Assembly: GCA_016222825.1 (NCBI GenBank)
Contig: JACRQF010000016.1
Span: 186,001 to 250,000 of the forward strand
DNA: 64,000 bases
Direction of reading: 5' to 3'
DNA from: Verrucomicrobiota bacterium
GTDB lineage: Bacteria; Verrucomicrobiota; Verrucomicrobiia; CAIQCK01
Shown one piece after another: positions 1-8,289 of the stretch. Both the position numbers and the translations under genes were made by a program. Below the pieces are notes generated by a model. The model searched no databases, had not been told where the DNA came from, and saw nothing but the letters and a program-made list of their open reading frames with translations. Position 1 is the first letter of the stretch; the number at the start of each line of letters is the position of its first letter.

Positions 1-1
1 C

Positions 2-502
2 ATCCGCGCCGACCGCCCCAAGAAGCTGCCAACCTACGAACTGCGCCTCGTTGCGCTCTTCGCCGGCGGCCTCATGACGCTGCCGCAGGATTTTGAGAAG
101 CGCGGCGAACTGCCCATCCTCTACAAGCCGGCCATCACGCTGCAAAACTTCCGCGTCGTGAAGCAGACCGCCGACGCCGCGACGGTCCGGTTCGACGCGC
201 TGCTGGAGAACCCCAACCACTTCCCCATCCATCTCGACAAGACCACCGCCAACCTCCATCTCGCCGGCCGGCCCGTCGCGCAGGAGTTCCAGACCAAGCC
301 GCGCGACATCCCCGCGCATGGCCGCACCGTCGCCGACTACGAACTGGACCTCGACCTCGCCGTGCTCGGCGAGACCGTCGTCAACGCGCTCCGCCAAAAC
401 GAGGTGAGCTACCAGTTCGACGGCACGACCGCGTTCGACACGCCCTGGGGCCGGAAGTCGCTGAACTTCATCCAGTCCGGCCGGCTGCAAATCAAACGCT
501 AG
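2..502 (+). CDS. LEA type 2 / WHy-domain protein (5' partial)
   Basis: The reading frame is open to the left window edge, so the true start lies outside; 166 residues are visible. The visible part reads like a water-stress/hypersensitive-response (WHy, LEA type 2) domain: a beta-rich segment that compares 'ALLENPNHFPIHLDK' with a conserved N-P-N pattern, followed by 'IPAHGRTVADYELDLDL', as in archaeal and bacterial LEA14-like proteins. Such proteins are usually secreted or lipoproteins, but the N-terminus is missing so this cannot be checked. The next gene starts 10 bases downstream on the same strand. Family assignment is by pattern recognition; moderate confidence. Confidence 0.6.
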   Translation: MRADRPKKLPTYELRLVALFAGGLMTLPQDFEKRGELPILYKPAITLQNFRVVKQTADAATVRFDALLENPNHFPIHLDKTTANLHLAGRPVAQEFQTKPRDIPAHGRTVADYELDLDLAVLGETVVNALRQNEVSYQFDGTTAFDTPWGRKSLNFIQSGRLQIKR

Positions 503-511
503 CGCCGCGCC

Positions 512-1579
512 ATGACGCCGTCCGTCGTCAGCCCCGGCCGCCCTCCACTGCTCGCTGCCATCCGCTCCGAGATCGCCGAGAGCGGGCCGATGACGTTCCC
601 GCGCTTCATGGAACTGGCGCTTTATCATCCGCAGTGGGGCTACTACACCGCGCCGGACGCTCGCACGCGCATCGGCCGCAGCGGCGACTTCTACACCAAC
701 GTCTCCGTCGGCGCGTTGTTCGGCCAGTTGCTCTCGATGCAGTTCGCCGGGATGTGGGAGGCGATGGGCAAGCCGGCGTCGTTCACGCTGCTCGAACTCG
801 GCGCGCATCGCGGCCAGCTCGCCGCTGACGTTCGCGCTTGGGCCTCTCGTGAACGCCCGGACTTCAACGCCGCGCTCGACGTGGCCGCGCTGGATTATCC
901 GGGCGGGTTACCCGATGCGGTCACCGGCTGCGTCTTCTCCAACGAACTGCTGGACGCCCTGCCCGTCCATCTCATCACCCGCCATGCCGGCGAATGGCTG
1001 GAACTGTTCGTGGCCGAGCGCGACGGCCGGTTCGCATTCGCACCCGCTCCCTACTCCTGCGACGCGTTGCGAGAGGAAGTCTCACGCCTGCCGCTGCCAG
1101 CAGCCGACGGTTTCGTCACGGAAGTCCATCTGGAAGCTGGCCGCTGGATGGAGCGCGTCGCACACAGTCTCCGTCGCGGCTTCGTGCTGACGATTGATTA
1201 CGGTTACTCCGCCGAGGACTACTACGCGCCGCATCGCAAGGCAGGCACCCTGCTCTGCTACCACCAGCAGCGCAGCCACAACGACCCGCTGGTTCTCATC
1301 GGCGAGCAGGACATTACCGCGCACGTCAACTTCACCGCGTTGGCCGGGCGCGGCGCAGCGTGCGGCCTGCCCCAACTTGGCTTCTGCGACCAGTCCCGTT
1401 TCGTAGCCGGTTTGTTGGAGAAAGCCGGCGCTGACTTCCTCGCCCGGCTCGCGCCCAAAGCCGCCGTGCAGCTCAAGACCCTGTTGCACCCCGAACTCAT
1501 GGGACAGACCTTCAAAGTGCTCGTGCAGCACCGCGGCATGGAAACCGCCCGGCTCAGCGGCCTGAAGTTCGCAAGGTGA
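512..1579 (+). CDS. SAM-dependent methyltransferase, MidA/NDUFAF7 family (DUF185)
   Basis: A 355-residue protein of normal family length. A SAM-binding strand-loop is visible at residues 93-102 (LLELGAHRGQ), and the family signature SNELLDALPV at about 143-152. The eukaryotic relative NDUFAF7 methylates an arginine of a complex I subunit, and this gene is followed by nuoA (convergent, 25 bases away). That is suggestive, but a complex I role in bacteria is inference. It starts 10 bases after the LEA-like gene and is probably co-transcribed with it. Confidence 0.82.
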   Translation: MTPSVVSPGRPPLLAAIRSEIAESGPMTFPRFMELALYHPQWGYYTAPDARTRIGRSGDFYTNVSVGALFGQLLSMQFAGMWEAMGKPASFTLLELGAHRGQLAADVRAWASRERPDFNAALDVAALDYPGGLPDAVTGCVFSNELLDALPVHLITRHAGEWLELFVAERDGRFAFAPAPYSCDALREEVSRLPLPAADGFVTEVHLEAGRWMERVAHSLRRGFVLTIDYGYSAEDYYAPHRKAGTLLCYHQQRSHNDPLVLIGEQDITAHVNFTALAGRGAACGLPQLGFCDQSRFVAGLLEKAGADFLARLAPKAAVQLKTLLHPELMGQTFKVLVQHRGMETARLSGLKFAR

Positions 1580-1604
1580 CGCCCCGCCGGCAGGGATGAC
1601 GGCG

Positions 1605-2006
1605 CTACGACTCCCGGCGCGGACCCCAATCAAACGCGCCCTTCTTCAACGCGTAGAGGAACCCGACAAACAGGATGCCCACGAACGCCAGCATTGAAGT
1701 GAAGACCAGCGTGCCCGTCTCCGGCTCCTTCAGCAGCGATTTGAACACCACCGCCCACGGATAGAGAAACACCACCTCGATGTCGAAGAGGACGAACAGC
1801 ATCGCCACGACGTAGAACTTCACCGAGAACCGCGTGTGCGCCGCCGTGATCGGCAGCATCCCGCACTCGTAGGCCGTGTCTTTGATCGCCGGCCGCCGGC
1901 CCTTCTGGCCCAGCAGCGTGGACATCGCCAGCAGCCCCGCCGAGAACGCGAGGGCGATGACGATCAACATCCCAATCGGAAGATACTGGTTGAATTCCGG
2001 GCTCAT
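1605..2006 (-). CDS. nuoA: NADH-quinone oxidoreductase subunit A
   Basis: A 133-residue membrane subunit of respiratory complex I. Three hydrophobic segments are visible (about residues 9-31, 63-85 and 95-117). The conserved loop 'YECGMLP' (about residues 47-53) with its functionally important cysteine lies between the first two helices, as is typical for NuoA. The ATG at 2006 is chosen; a GTG one codon upstream (2009) is also possible. The gene stands alone: the rest of the nuo operon is not in this window. Its start faces the tRNA-Asp gene. Confidence 0.92.
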   Translation of the reverse strand: MSPEFNQYLPIGMLIVIALAFSAGLLAMSTLLGQKGRRPAIKDTAYECGMLPITAAHTRFSVKFYVVAMLFVLFDIEVVFLYPWAVVFKSLLKEPETGTLVFTSMLAFVGILFVGFLYALKKGAFDWGPRRES

Positions 2007-2065
2007 CACGCCGCGACGTTACGTTCGCCACCCGACCGTGGCAAGCCCGAAAAGACAGAAGGAAA

Positions 2066-2142
2066 TGGCGGGAGCGACGGGACTCGAACCCGCGGCCTCT
2101 TGCGTGACAGGCAAGCGCTCTAACCAGCTGAGCTACGCCCCC
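2066..2142 (-). tRNA. tRNA-Asp (anticodon GTC)
   Basis: The minus strand folds into a full cloverleaf: acceptor GGGGGCG/CGCTCCC, D-arm GCTC...GAGC, anticodon stem CTTGC/GCAAG around loop CTGTCAC (anticodon GTC), T-arm GCGGG-TTCGAGT-CCCGT, discriminator G and an encoded CCA (2066-2068). It sits at the edge of the accessory patch at 2.2-4.0 kb, and tRNA genes are common integration sites. Confidence 0.95.
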
Positions 2143-2188
2143 GCCAGGGGGAAAGCGTCCTGAGAGGGTATTCAGGCGAGTTGCGAAG

Positions 2189-2347
2189 TCAACTGGAAAC
2201 CTGACCGTTGTTGCGCGGAGGGACTATTCTTTCCCCAGGATCCACCTCATAAACCAACACCGGCAACTCACGCCACCGCCGCTTGGCCGCGAAAGCAATC
2301 CCGCTCAGCCTGGCGGCGTCCTCCCGCCGGGCGGCTGTGATCTGCAT
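2189..2347 (-). pseudogene. GNAT acetyltransferase N-terminal remnant
   Basis: A 52-residue frame starting with ATG at 2347. Residues 1-25 (MQITAARREDAARLSGIAFA...) look like the first strand and helix of a GNAT N-acetyltransferase ('I.pAt.eDAarLseia..AKrhWgy'). The rest ('VLVYEVDPGERIV') does not continue that fold and rather resembles a strand of RelE/ParE-type toxins. The acetyl-CoA-binding motif is absent, so the gene is broken or chimeric. It begins 13 bases after the attC-like site at 2360-2411, as a cassette gene would. Confidence 0.4.
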
Positions 2348-2359
2348 GGCGCGACTGTG

Positions 2360-2411
2360 GCCTAACGAGAAAGAGATGAGCGAGGCGGATCGCTCGACCG
2401 ATGTGTTAGGC
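2360..2411 (-). other. attC-like recombination site (candidate)
   Basis: On the minus strand the sequence starts GCCTAAC (RYYYAAC consensus) and ends GTTAGGC (GTTRRRY consensus); the two ends are perfect complements. Inside are imperfectly complementary arms (GAGCGA and TCGCTC) around a short loop, so the single strand folds as an integron attC hairpin does. The length is 52 bp, slightly short of typical attC sites. It lies 10 bases after the stop of one small gene and 12 bases before the start of the next in the same orientation, which is cassette layout. No integron integrase is visible in the window. Confidence 0.45.
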
Positions 2412-2421
2412 GTTGGGGTTG

Positions 2422-2685
2422 TCATCGAATCGTGCTTTTCTGGATCGTCCTGGTCCCACCAAACACGCGCCAGACATCCTCGTGCTCATTGTTGTCATTG
2501 GGACGCCGATAGCGAATGTGAAAATTGGTTGCGTCTCTGTCACGCCCATCGCTGCGCACCGAAATAACAGTGTAGTCAGGATGCTCGCGGAGGAACAAAT
2601 TGCGAACGGCTTGAGACATCGAAGGTGCGCAGGCAGCGCCGATAAAAGCAACAAGCAGGAACAGAGCGGCAAATCTGGTTATCAT
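2422..2685 (-). CDS. Small secreted protein or lipoprotein, unknown function
   Basis: An 87-residue protein. Residues 1-19 are a signal peptide ending in a possible lipobox (IGAAC, with Cys at about 19). The mature part is small and charged ('REHPDYTVISVRSDGRDRD', then 'DVWRVFGGTRTIQK') and reads like a compact alpha/beta domain. No family was recognised. The gene lies directly upstream of the attC-like site and in the same orientation, so it may be a captured cassette gene. Coding is supported by the sensible signal peptide and compact C-terminus, not by homology. Confidence 0.55.
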   Translation of the reverse strand: MITRFAALFLLVAFIGAACAPSMSQAVRNLFLREHPDYTVISVRSDGRDRDATNFHIRYRRPNDNNEHEDVWRVFGGTRTIQKSTIR

Positions 2686-2792
2686 AGGTTACAGGCAAAT
2701 ACGCGACGACAACGACCCAAGCTCAGCGACCCGGCCCGCGGGACGCGTGGATTGCAACCGGAGCGCGGGGCCGGATGCGCCGCCGCGCATGG
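2686..2792 (-). other. Intergenic imperfect hairpin (weak second attC-like candidate)
   Basis: Between two small minus-strand genes the sequence contains complementary GC-rich arms (ATCCGGCCCCGCG near 2768-2780, and CGCGGGCCGGGT near 2731-2742 on the minus strand) with outer CCTAGC/GCTTGG boxes that only partly fit attC cores. It could equally be a terminator or a repeat. Confidence 0.2.
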
Positions 2793-3122
2793 CTAGGCGG
2801 CGTCATGATAACACTCCAATGAAATACCAGCCTCAGTCAAAACGCTCAAGAAGGCAGCCTCAAATCTGAGGACCGGCACAGACGAGGCATACTCCACGAA
2901 CAAAGTCGCCGCTGCACCTGCTGCACGCATCTGTTTCAACAACTCAGTATGTCTGCTGAGAACCTCTGCCGTGCGAGCACACCAACTGCTAACGTCATCG
3001 TGCAAGCCTAGCTCCAAAACGAAAAAATCCATCTTGTCGTTCGGACGCTCAAACGGTGATGGAGGCTCTCCGGTGACGCCGTCAAGACGTAGCAGGGAAT
3101 TGGTGATGAGCGGGGAGGTCAT
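2793..3122 (-). CDS. Hypothetical protein (109 aa)
   Basis: A small, apparently intact soluble protein starting at ATG 3122. A repeated pattern of hydrophobic strands and an amphipathic helix is visible ('DFFVLELGLHDDVSSW', 'AEVLSRHTELLKQMRAAGA', 'TLFVEYASS'), and it resembles DUF4279-like immunity or accessory proteins in length and composition. That link is only an impression. Codon use is less GC-rich than in neighbouring housekeeping genes. It belongs to a run of four minus-strand orphan frames (2189-4008). Confidence 0.6.
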   Translation of the reverse strand: MTSPLITNSLLRLDGVTGEPPSPFERPNDKMDFFVLELGLHDDVSSWCARTAEVLSRHTELLKQMRAAGAAATLFVEYASSVPVLRFEAAFLSVLTEAGISLECYHDAA

Positions 3123-3630
3123 AGCCGCCTACATTCAGATTGAGCCTCTGATTTGTCGTATAACATGGGAGGCATGGCGGCACGTTAGAGCGTGCTTTTC
3201 GCCTTGTCCAGTGTGTTTTGCGCGGCGGCGTCGGTCGATGTGGCTCGCGACTTCCAGGCGCGATCCTTGCGCGGCTCAGGGGCGGTCGTGCGCGGAGCGC
3301 GCGACCCACCGGGCGGTGGGCGGGAGGTGCGGCTTCCCGGCGATGGCTCCGGTGGCGTTTGGGGTGGCGCATGGCGGGCCATCGGCTTGCGATGGGGCGG
3401 GCATCGGTTTCGGGGGTATCAACCAACAGACTGCGGGATAGCGACCAACGGAATTGGGGGTATCGGGGGCCGGAGTCAGTAGTATCGAGGAAGGTCTTCA
3501 CCACGAGCGGGGCGGATGGAGGAGCCAGCAGCCGTCAAGCCTCAAGATGAGGCGAACGAGGAGGCGGGCGGGAAGCGGCGGAGGGGAGTTGGGAGAGGGA
3601 AGATCGCTCCGGCGCGGACCCGGCCGCACG
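3123..3630. other. 508-base gap without a recognisable gene
   Basis: GC-rich sequence between two orphan genes. Several overlapping frames are open but none has a plausible start, RBS or recognisable protein. Short repeats of GGGGGTAT occur near 3412-3468. No tRNA, terminator or attC core was found. Confidence 0.4.
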
Positions 3631-4008
3631 TCACCATGCTCCATCGCTAGAAAGCAACAGTGGGATTTGTCCGACATCGTCACAGAGCCATTGATAGCCC
3701 CGGCTCGTCTCGCAAAAGGGATCAAGCAGTCCTACGCAACGTTGCCAGCCCTCGGGTGAGAGAATCATATCGAAGCTCTGCGGGCTACTCAGCACAACAC
3801 CACGGTCACGTTCATCTCGTATGAAAGTTAGCCGCGTCCCGTCCACTGACTCAACTGGCGTGGCTTCATCCAGGGCGACATGCTTTGCCGTGCCATTGGC
3901 AAGCCTCTCGAATGACTGTCGAAGCCTCTGGATCTCTACGCTGCTGAACTCGTAGAGACGAATGAGCGGGCAGTCATCCGAGCCATCTTTGAGGTAGTCG
4001 AGCTTCAC
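3631..4008 (-). CDS. Hypothetical protein (125 aa)
   Basis: A 125-residue soluble protein starting at ATG 4008. It is rich in acidic residues and aromatic positions ('LIRLYEFSSVEIQRLRQ', 'LTFIRDERDRGVV', 'GYQWLCDDVGQIPLLLSSDG'). The alternating pattern suggests a small alpha/beta fold of the kind common in immunity-like or integron-cassette proteins. No family was recognised. It lies 26 bases beyond the stop of the deacetylase-like gene on the same strand, so it could be the last gene of that transcript. Confidence 0.6.
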   Translation of the reverse strand: MKLDYLKDGSDDCPLIRLYEFSSVEIQRLRQSFERLANGTAKHVALDEATPVESVDGTRLTFIRDERDRGVVLSSPQSFDMILSPEGWQRCVGLLDPFCETSRGYQWLCDDVGQIPLLLSSDGAW

Positions 4009-4034
4009 AAGCTAGCCTCGTGTGAGTGGGACGG

Positions 4035-5270
4035 CTACTGCCCAGCGACGACGCGGACGTTTTCGGCGACGTAGCGGTAGGCGTAGAGCCAGCCGTTGGC
4101 GACATACCAGAGGTCCTTGCGGTGGGCGACATGGGCCAGGTGTTGCATGAGGGTGGAGCCTTGCACGCCCTCGATGCCGGGGCGGGGATCATAGACGACG
4201 CTGTTGAGGAAACGGTCGGGATGCCAGAGGGCGTAGAAGATGCCGCCGGCGGCGTGGACGCGGTCGAAGCCTTCGTTCAGCTCGGCGACGTCGGCGGCGC
4301 AGTAGCGGGCGCGCGGCTCGCGGCGCTGGAGGATGGTGTCGTAGCCCTTGGTGTTCAGGCCGGCGACGCCGTAGAAGCGGTGGGGCGGGTTCCAGGGGGC
4401 GTAGTCGTTGCTGGAGGGGTTGTCGAGCCAGTTGAAGCCGCGCAGGAAGATGAACTCGCCCGCGGCGGTGCGCAGGAGGGTGTCGTCCCCGTAGCCGAAG
4501 GTCAGGATGTATTCGACCACATACTGGCCGTAGGGAATCTTGCGGAGGCGGCGGAGGATGTCCTCCCGGCAGCCGAGAATCTCATTCTTGTAGCCGTGGA
4601 TACGGTAACTGCCTTCCTTGGGATGGGTCCAGCCGTGGACGGCCGGCTCCCAACTGGCGTCGCCCCGGTCGAGTTCATCCTGCATGTTCCGCCAGACGGC
4701 GTCGCCGCCCGCGGCGCGGCTGTTGATGGCGACGGAGAGCGGGAGGCGGAACTTGCGGCAAACGTGGACGGCGGCCTGGTAGTTGTCGGACTCGTCGTTG
4801 GTGACGCCCTTCCAAGGCGCGCCGGGATGCGCCCACGGGTTGCAGCCCCAGTTGTCGTTGGAGAGGGTGTAGGCCGCCTTGCGTCCGTCGTAATACTTCG
4901 CCACGGAATCGAACCGTGCCGACCCGACGCCCGTGAAGCGCAGCCGGAGGGTGTTCCCCTGCTTGAAGCCGACGGAGACATAGGCGCGATGGACCTTCGT
5001 GTCGAAGCGGATGCACTCGACGCCATTGAAGAAGTCGGCGGACTTCTTCTTCGCCAGCGCCACCCAGCGGCCTGCGTTGTCGTCGCGCCGCTCTACGCGG
5101 GCATTGGGCGATGCGTCGGTCAACTGGAAGACGTAGGTGGCGGGATATTGGAACCCGAACTTTTTTTGCGCCGCCGGGTCAATCGTAATGACAAAGCTGG
5201 CTTCAGCCGCGGCATGAGCGGCAGAAATGGCGGTCAGGAGGGTCAGGAGGAAGGCGGCGTATCGTTTCAT
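4035..5270 (-). CDS. Secreted polysaccharide-deacetylase-like protein
   Basis: The start is set at ATG 5270, which gives a clear signal peptide (MKRYAAFLLTLLTAISAAHA) and 411 residues; the longer upstream frame has no natural N-terminus. The C-terminal two thirds look like a NodB-type deacetylase barrel: an early acidic segment ('YTLSNDNWG'), a His motif 'VHGWTHPKEG' matching the H-x3-H metal-binding pattern only loosely, and a late 'FYALWHPDRF'. The N-terminal ~120 residues read like a beta-sandwich. The substrate is unknown. It faces the MFS gene in the same direction with a 126-base gap. Confidence 0.6.
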   Translation of the reverse strand: MKRYAAFLLTLLTAISAAHAAAEASFVITIDPAAQKKFGFQYPATYVFQLTDASPNARVERRDDNAGRWVALAKKKSADFFNGVECIRFDTKVHRAYVSVGFKQGNTLRLRFTGVGSARFDSVAKYYDGRKAAYTLSNDNWGCNPWAHPGAPWKGVTNDESDNYQAAVHVCRKFRLPLSVAINSRAAGGDAVWRNMQDELDRGDASWEPAVHGWTHPKEGSYRIHGYKNEILGCREDILRRLRKIPYGQYVVEYILTFGYGDDTLLRTAAGEFIFLRGFNWLDNPSSNDYAPWNPPHRFYGVAGLNTKGYDTILQRREPRARYCAADVAELNEGFDRVHAAGGIFYALWHPDRFLNSVVYDPRPGIEGVQGSTLMQHLAHVAHRKDLWYVANGWLYAYRYVAENVRVVAGQ

Positions 5271-5395
5271 AGATGTTAGCTCGCTAAACAGTGCAGGAGT
5301 GATAACACACCGCGTCCAACTTCTGCAACCAAAGCAAACACGCATGCGGTCTTCCGGCGGGTGGCGGCCTGCGATGCGCGAAGGGCGGCGGTCGT

Positions 5396-6571
5396 TCAGT
5401 GGCTGGCGTAAATGAAATGCGCCACAACGATGCCCAGCAGAAGCAAGGCGTCGCCCGCCGCGATCAGAAAACCGCGTTGCAGCGTTGTGCGCGCGGCCAC
5501 TTTGCCGATGATCGCCGGGATGATCGTCCAGCCGATGGACGCGCAACCGAACAGCACGCCCACCGCCCGGCCGTGCAACTCGACGGGGAAATGATTGAGC
5601 AGCACGGCCATGAGGTTCGGGAAGAACGGCCCGTAAAGCAGGCCGGCGAAAAGAAGCAACCCGACTGTCAGCGCCCGCCTGCGCGAGAACACCAACCCAA
5701 GCACCGTCGCGATGCAGAGGACTGCGAGCACGATGTGCGAGACGTAGGCGGTGTGGACCGCCCGTTCAACCGACATGTCCGTCGAGCCGGCCAGCACGGC
5801 CGCGACCAGCCGCGATCCCATGAAGCACAGCCAGAAACCGGAGAGCGTCCAGCCGGCGATGCGCTGGGATTTCTCCACCGCCTCGCCTTGCGGCGAGAGT
5901 GCGGTCACAAAGCTGGTGGTCCACGCGGCGGTGGAGGCTTCGAGCGGCGTCCAGAACATCAACGTCACCGCGCACAACCACATCACGGGATCTGTGATGA
6001 GCGCGCCGAAACCAGCGGGGGCGCCCGCCGGCGCGGCCTGCATGTTCACCCACAGCGCGAAGACGGCCGTCGCCGCCGCCGTCACGCCGAACGCGGTGAG
6101 AGCTTTCGGAAACTTGATGCGCACGATGAGCCACGCCAGCACGGGTGGCGTCAGGAACGCGCCGAGGCCGAAGAAGAAATTCAGGAGGTTGGTGGCCATG
6201 AACACGTTCGCGTAGGCCTGGAACATCAGCGCGTTGGCGACGTTGATCATCGCCGCCCAGCCGCCGGACAGCATCAGCACAGCGACGACCGCCGTGGAAT
6301 ACTTGCGGGCACGGCTCAGCAGGAAGAGCGACGCGGCGACAAGGATCGCGCCCGCGACCCACACACCTTTGCGTCCCACCGCGTCAGCGAGGAAGCCGCT
6401 CAGCAGGATGATCGGCCCGACCATCAAGCCGAAGGAGGAGACGAGGCCACCCGCTTTTGCCTCATCCAGTTTCAAGCGGTCGCAGAGCGGCAGCTTCAAT
6501 GCCCCGAGCACGGCATAACACATGCCGGTGACAGGAAGGCTGAATATCATGAAGGCTTGGAGAGAAGACAT
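5396..6571 (-). CDS. MFS transporter
   Basis: A 391-residue integral membrane protein with about 12 hydrophobic segments, the size of a major facilitator permease. ATG 6571 (MSSLQAFMIFSLPVTG) is chosen because the first helix follows directly; the longer frame (to 6613) adds a poor N-terminus and runs into the divergent HNH gene. A loop 2-3 motif 'GFLADAVGRKGVW' (about residues 58-70) fits the G-x-L-a-D-r-x-G-r-k signature of the superfamily. The substrate is not evident. The start is only 24 bases from the start of the divergent HNH gene. Confidence 0.82.
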   Translation of the reverse strand: MSSLQAFMIFSLPVTGMCYAVLGALKLPLCDRLKLDEAKAGGLVSSFGLMVGPIILLSGFLADAVGRKGVWVAGAILVAASLFLLSRARKYSTAVVAVLMLSGGWAAMINVANALMFQAYANVFMATNLLNFFFGLGAFLTPPVLAWLIVRIKFPKALTAFGVTAAATAVFALWVNMQAAPAGAPAGFGALITDPVMWLCAVTLMFWTPLEASTAAWTTSFVTALSPQGEAVEKSQRIAGWTLSGFWLCFMGSRLVAAVLAGSTDMSVERAVHTAYVSHIVLAVLCIATVLGLVFSRRRALTVGLLLFAGLLYGPFFPNLMAVLLNHFPVELHGRAVGVLFGCASIGWTIIPAIIGKVAARTTLQRGFLIAAGDALLLLGIVVAHFIYASH

Positions 6572-6594
6572 GGCCGGCAGTTTACGTGTGAAAT

Positions 6595-7470
6595 ATGCTG
6601 CTCGGCCAGACAAACTTTGCTAATACTCTTGCCGTGCGTAAAGACTACGGACCTTACACAAGCCTTAGGAGAGGGCTTTCTGTTACTAATGTCTATGATC
6701 CGGGTAACGACTACAGAATCTGCTCAAACTGTGGCAAGATGCGTCGTGCGTCGAGTTTCTGGCGAGACGCCATGCGGTGTCGTAAATGCGTAGCGAAGGA
6801 AACTGGTAAGGAGCGATCGAGACACGCCAAAGTTTGGAAGGCCTCGGCCAAGGAACAATACGGCCTTAAAATCACAGTCACCGAGAACAAGTTCCGGCAG
6901 ATTAAGGACGCCGCGTTTCAGAAGGCCAATGTTTCAGTGCCGAAAACTGGTCGAGATGAACTTGCCCGCAACGTTGGTTATTGTTCGGCGATCTTATTGG
7001 CAGCGTTTCTGATTTCGCTGCTGATTCTGCCCTGGCTATATATGACGGATGTAAAGGTTAATATGCTTTTGATGTTCGGAGGCATTCTCGCGGGTCCTGC
7101 GGGCGGTGTTCTACATGCTATTTGCACCAATTTGGAACGGCCCAGATTGGAAGCTGTGCGAACACTCACCGAAAAGCTTCTGCGCGAGGGATTGAAACAG
7201 TATGAGGTAGAACAGTTGGAATATTTGAAGTTTTACATGACTCCCGAATGGCGCAGCCTTCGCGCCACGACAATCAGACGCAAAGGCAAGACCTGCAATC
7301 GGTGCGGTATGAAAATCCGAACCCCCAAGGACGTTACGGTGGATCACATACTGCCTCGAAGCGTCTATCCTGACCGAGCGTTAGATCCGAAAAACCTCCA
7401 AGTCTTGTGCCGTTCCTGCAATTCTGCAAAAGGCGCGCGCATGGAAACAGAATCCGACGTGGAGATTTAA
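6595..7470 (+). CDS. Membrane-anchored HNH endonuclease with N-terminal zinc ribbon
   Basis: A 291-residue protein with an unusual architecture. Residues 43-65 hold a zinc ribbon (CSNC...CRKC, Cys 43/46/62/65). Two hydrophobic helices follow at about 128-150 and 155-178. A C-terminal HNH domain has zinc ligands C234/C237 and C272/C275, catalytic 'VTVDHILPRS' (Asp250-His251) and 'RSCNSAKG' (Asn276). HNH proteins of this ribbon type are common in phage and accessory DNA; a membrane insertion between ribbon and nuclease is not. Codon use is visibly more AT-rich than in its neighbours, which suggests transfer. A GTG at 6634 is an alternative start. Confidence 0.75.
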   Translation: MLLGQTNFANTLAVRKDYGPYTSLRRGLSVTNVYDPGNDYRICSNCGKMRRASSFWRDAMRCRKCVAKETGKERSRHAKVWKASAKEQYGLKITVTENKFRQIKDAAFQKANVSVPKTGRDELARNVGYCSAILLAAFLISLLILPWLYMTDVKVNMLLMFGGILAGPAGGVLHAICTNLERPRLEAVRTLTEKLLREGLKQYEVEQLEYLKFYMTPEWRSLRATTIRRKGKTCNRCGMKIRTPKDVTVDHILPRSVYPDRALDPKNLQVLCRSCNSAKGARMETESDVEI

Positions 7471-7491
7471 GAAGCGCCGCGACTTCAATCA

Positions 7492-7614
7492 ATGCCGCTC
7501 GTCATCCAAGCAGCGTGGATCGTGACACTAGCGCCAACGTGGCATGACGAGGCGCTGAGGACCGCGGTTGCGCGGATGGATGCGGAAATCCGCAGCGAAT
7601 CGGCCGTCGCATAG
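7492..7614 (+). other. Possible 40-residue remnant frame
   Basis: A short frame begins at ATG 7492 (MPLVIQAAWIVTLAPTWHDE...) and ends at TAG 7612-7614. The C-terminal part 'EALRTAVARMDAEIRSESA' looks like a helix from a larger protein. No RBS or family was recognised. It may be a gene relic; the rest of 7471-7714 holds nothing recognisable. Confidence 0.15.
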
Positions 7615-7714
7615 TCCATCACCGGCCCGCCTGAGGGGGCAAAAAGCGAGGCAGGAGATCAAACGGCAGACTTTCCGACGAAACACACCGCAGTTTGTGG
7701 GTAATTGTGGAGGA

Positions 7715-7788
7715 TGGAGCGGGTGAAGGGAATCGAACCCTCGTAAGTAGCTTGGAAGGCTACCGCTCTACCATTGAGCTACACCCGC
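7715..7788 (-). tRNA. tRNA-Gly (anticodon TCC)
   Basis: The minus strand gives a complete 74-nt cloverleaf: acceptor GCGGGTG/CACCCGC, D-arm GCTC...GAGC, anticodon stem GTAGC/GCTAC around loop CTTCCAA (anticodon TCC), T-loop TTCGATT, discriminator T and encoded CCA (7715-7717). Confidence 0.95.
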
Positions 7789-7852
7789 GTCCAACGGCCC
7801 GAAATCCTACCAGCCCGACCGGCAGCGCGCAATTCGTTTGAGCGGTGCGCGG

Positions 7853-8281
7853 CTATGCGAGTTCCGTCCGCGCGCGCGACTCCAACGCTTGCAGCAGGGC
7901 GGGCGGGAGGCGGTGCGGCTTGTCGGCCCGGTCGGTGCAGACGTGGACGGTCGTGGCGCTGACGAGGGTTTTGCCGGTGTCGGCGTTCACGATGTCGGCG
8001 GCGAAGGTGACCTTGATGCGGCTGACTTCCGCGATCCAGAGCCGCACGATGACGCGGTCGTCGAAACGCGCCGCGCCGCGATACTGGAGTTGCGCCTCGA
8101 TGGCGGGCAACATGATGCCGCTCTCCATGAGCGCCGGGAAAGGATGGCCGATGGCGCGCATGAGTTCGTTGCGCGCCGCCTCCAGCCAATCGAGGTAGCG
8201 CGAGTAATAGACGTGGTTGCCGACCGTGCAGTCGCTGGCAGCCACGCGCAGGTGATGCTCGAAGATATGCGTGGTGGACAT
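7853..8281 (-). CDS. Acyl-CoA thioesterase, YbgC/FadM type (hotdog fold)
   Basis: A 142-residue protein, normal for the 4HBT family. ATG 8281 (MSTTHIFEHHLRV) is chosen; the frame continues upstream only as a shadow of the Nudix gene. The 4HBT signature is visible near the N-terminus: catalytic Asp17 in 'ASDCTVGNHVYYSRYLDW' with His23 and Tyr26. The family hydrolyses acyl-CoA thioesters in the cytoplasm; chain specificity cannot be read. It starts 8 bases after the stop of the Nudix gene, so the two are probably one operon. Confidence 0.85.
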   Translation of the reverse strand: MSTTHIFEHHLRVAASDCTVGNHVYYSRYLDWLEAARNELMRAIGHPFPALMESGIMLPAIEAQLQYRGAARFDDRVIVRLWIAEVSRIKVTFAADIVNADTGKTLVSATTVHVCTDRADKPHRLPPALLQALESRARTELA

Positions 8282-8289
8282 GGCAGGGG

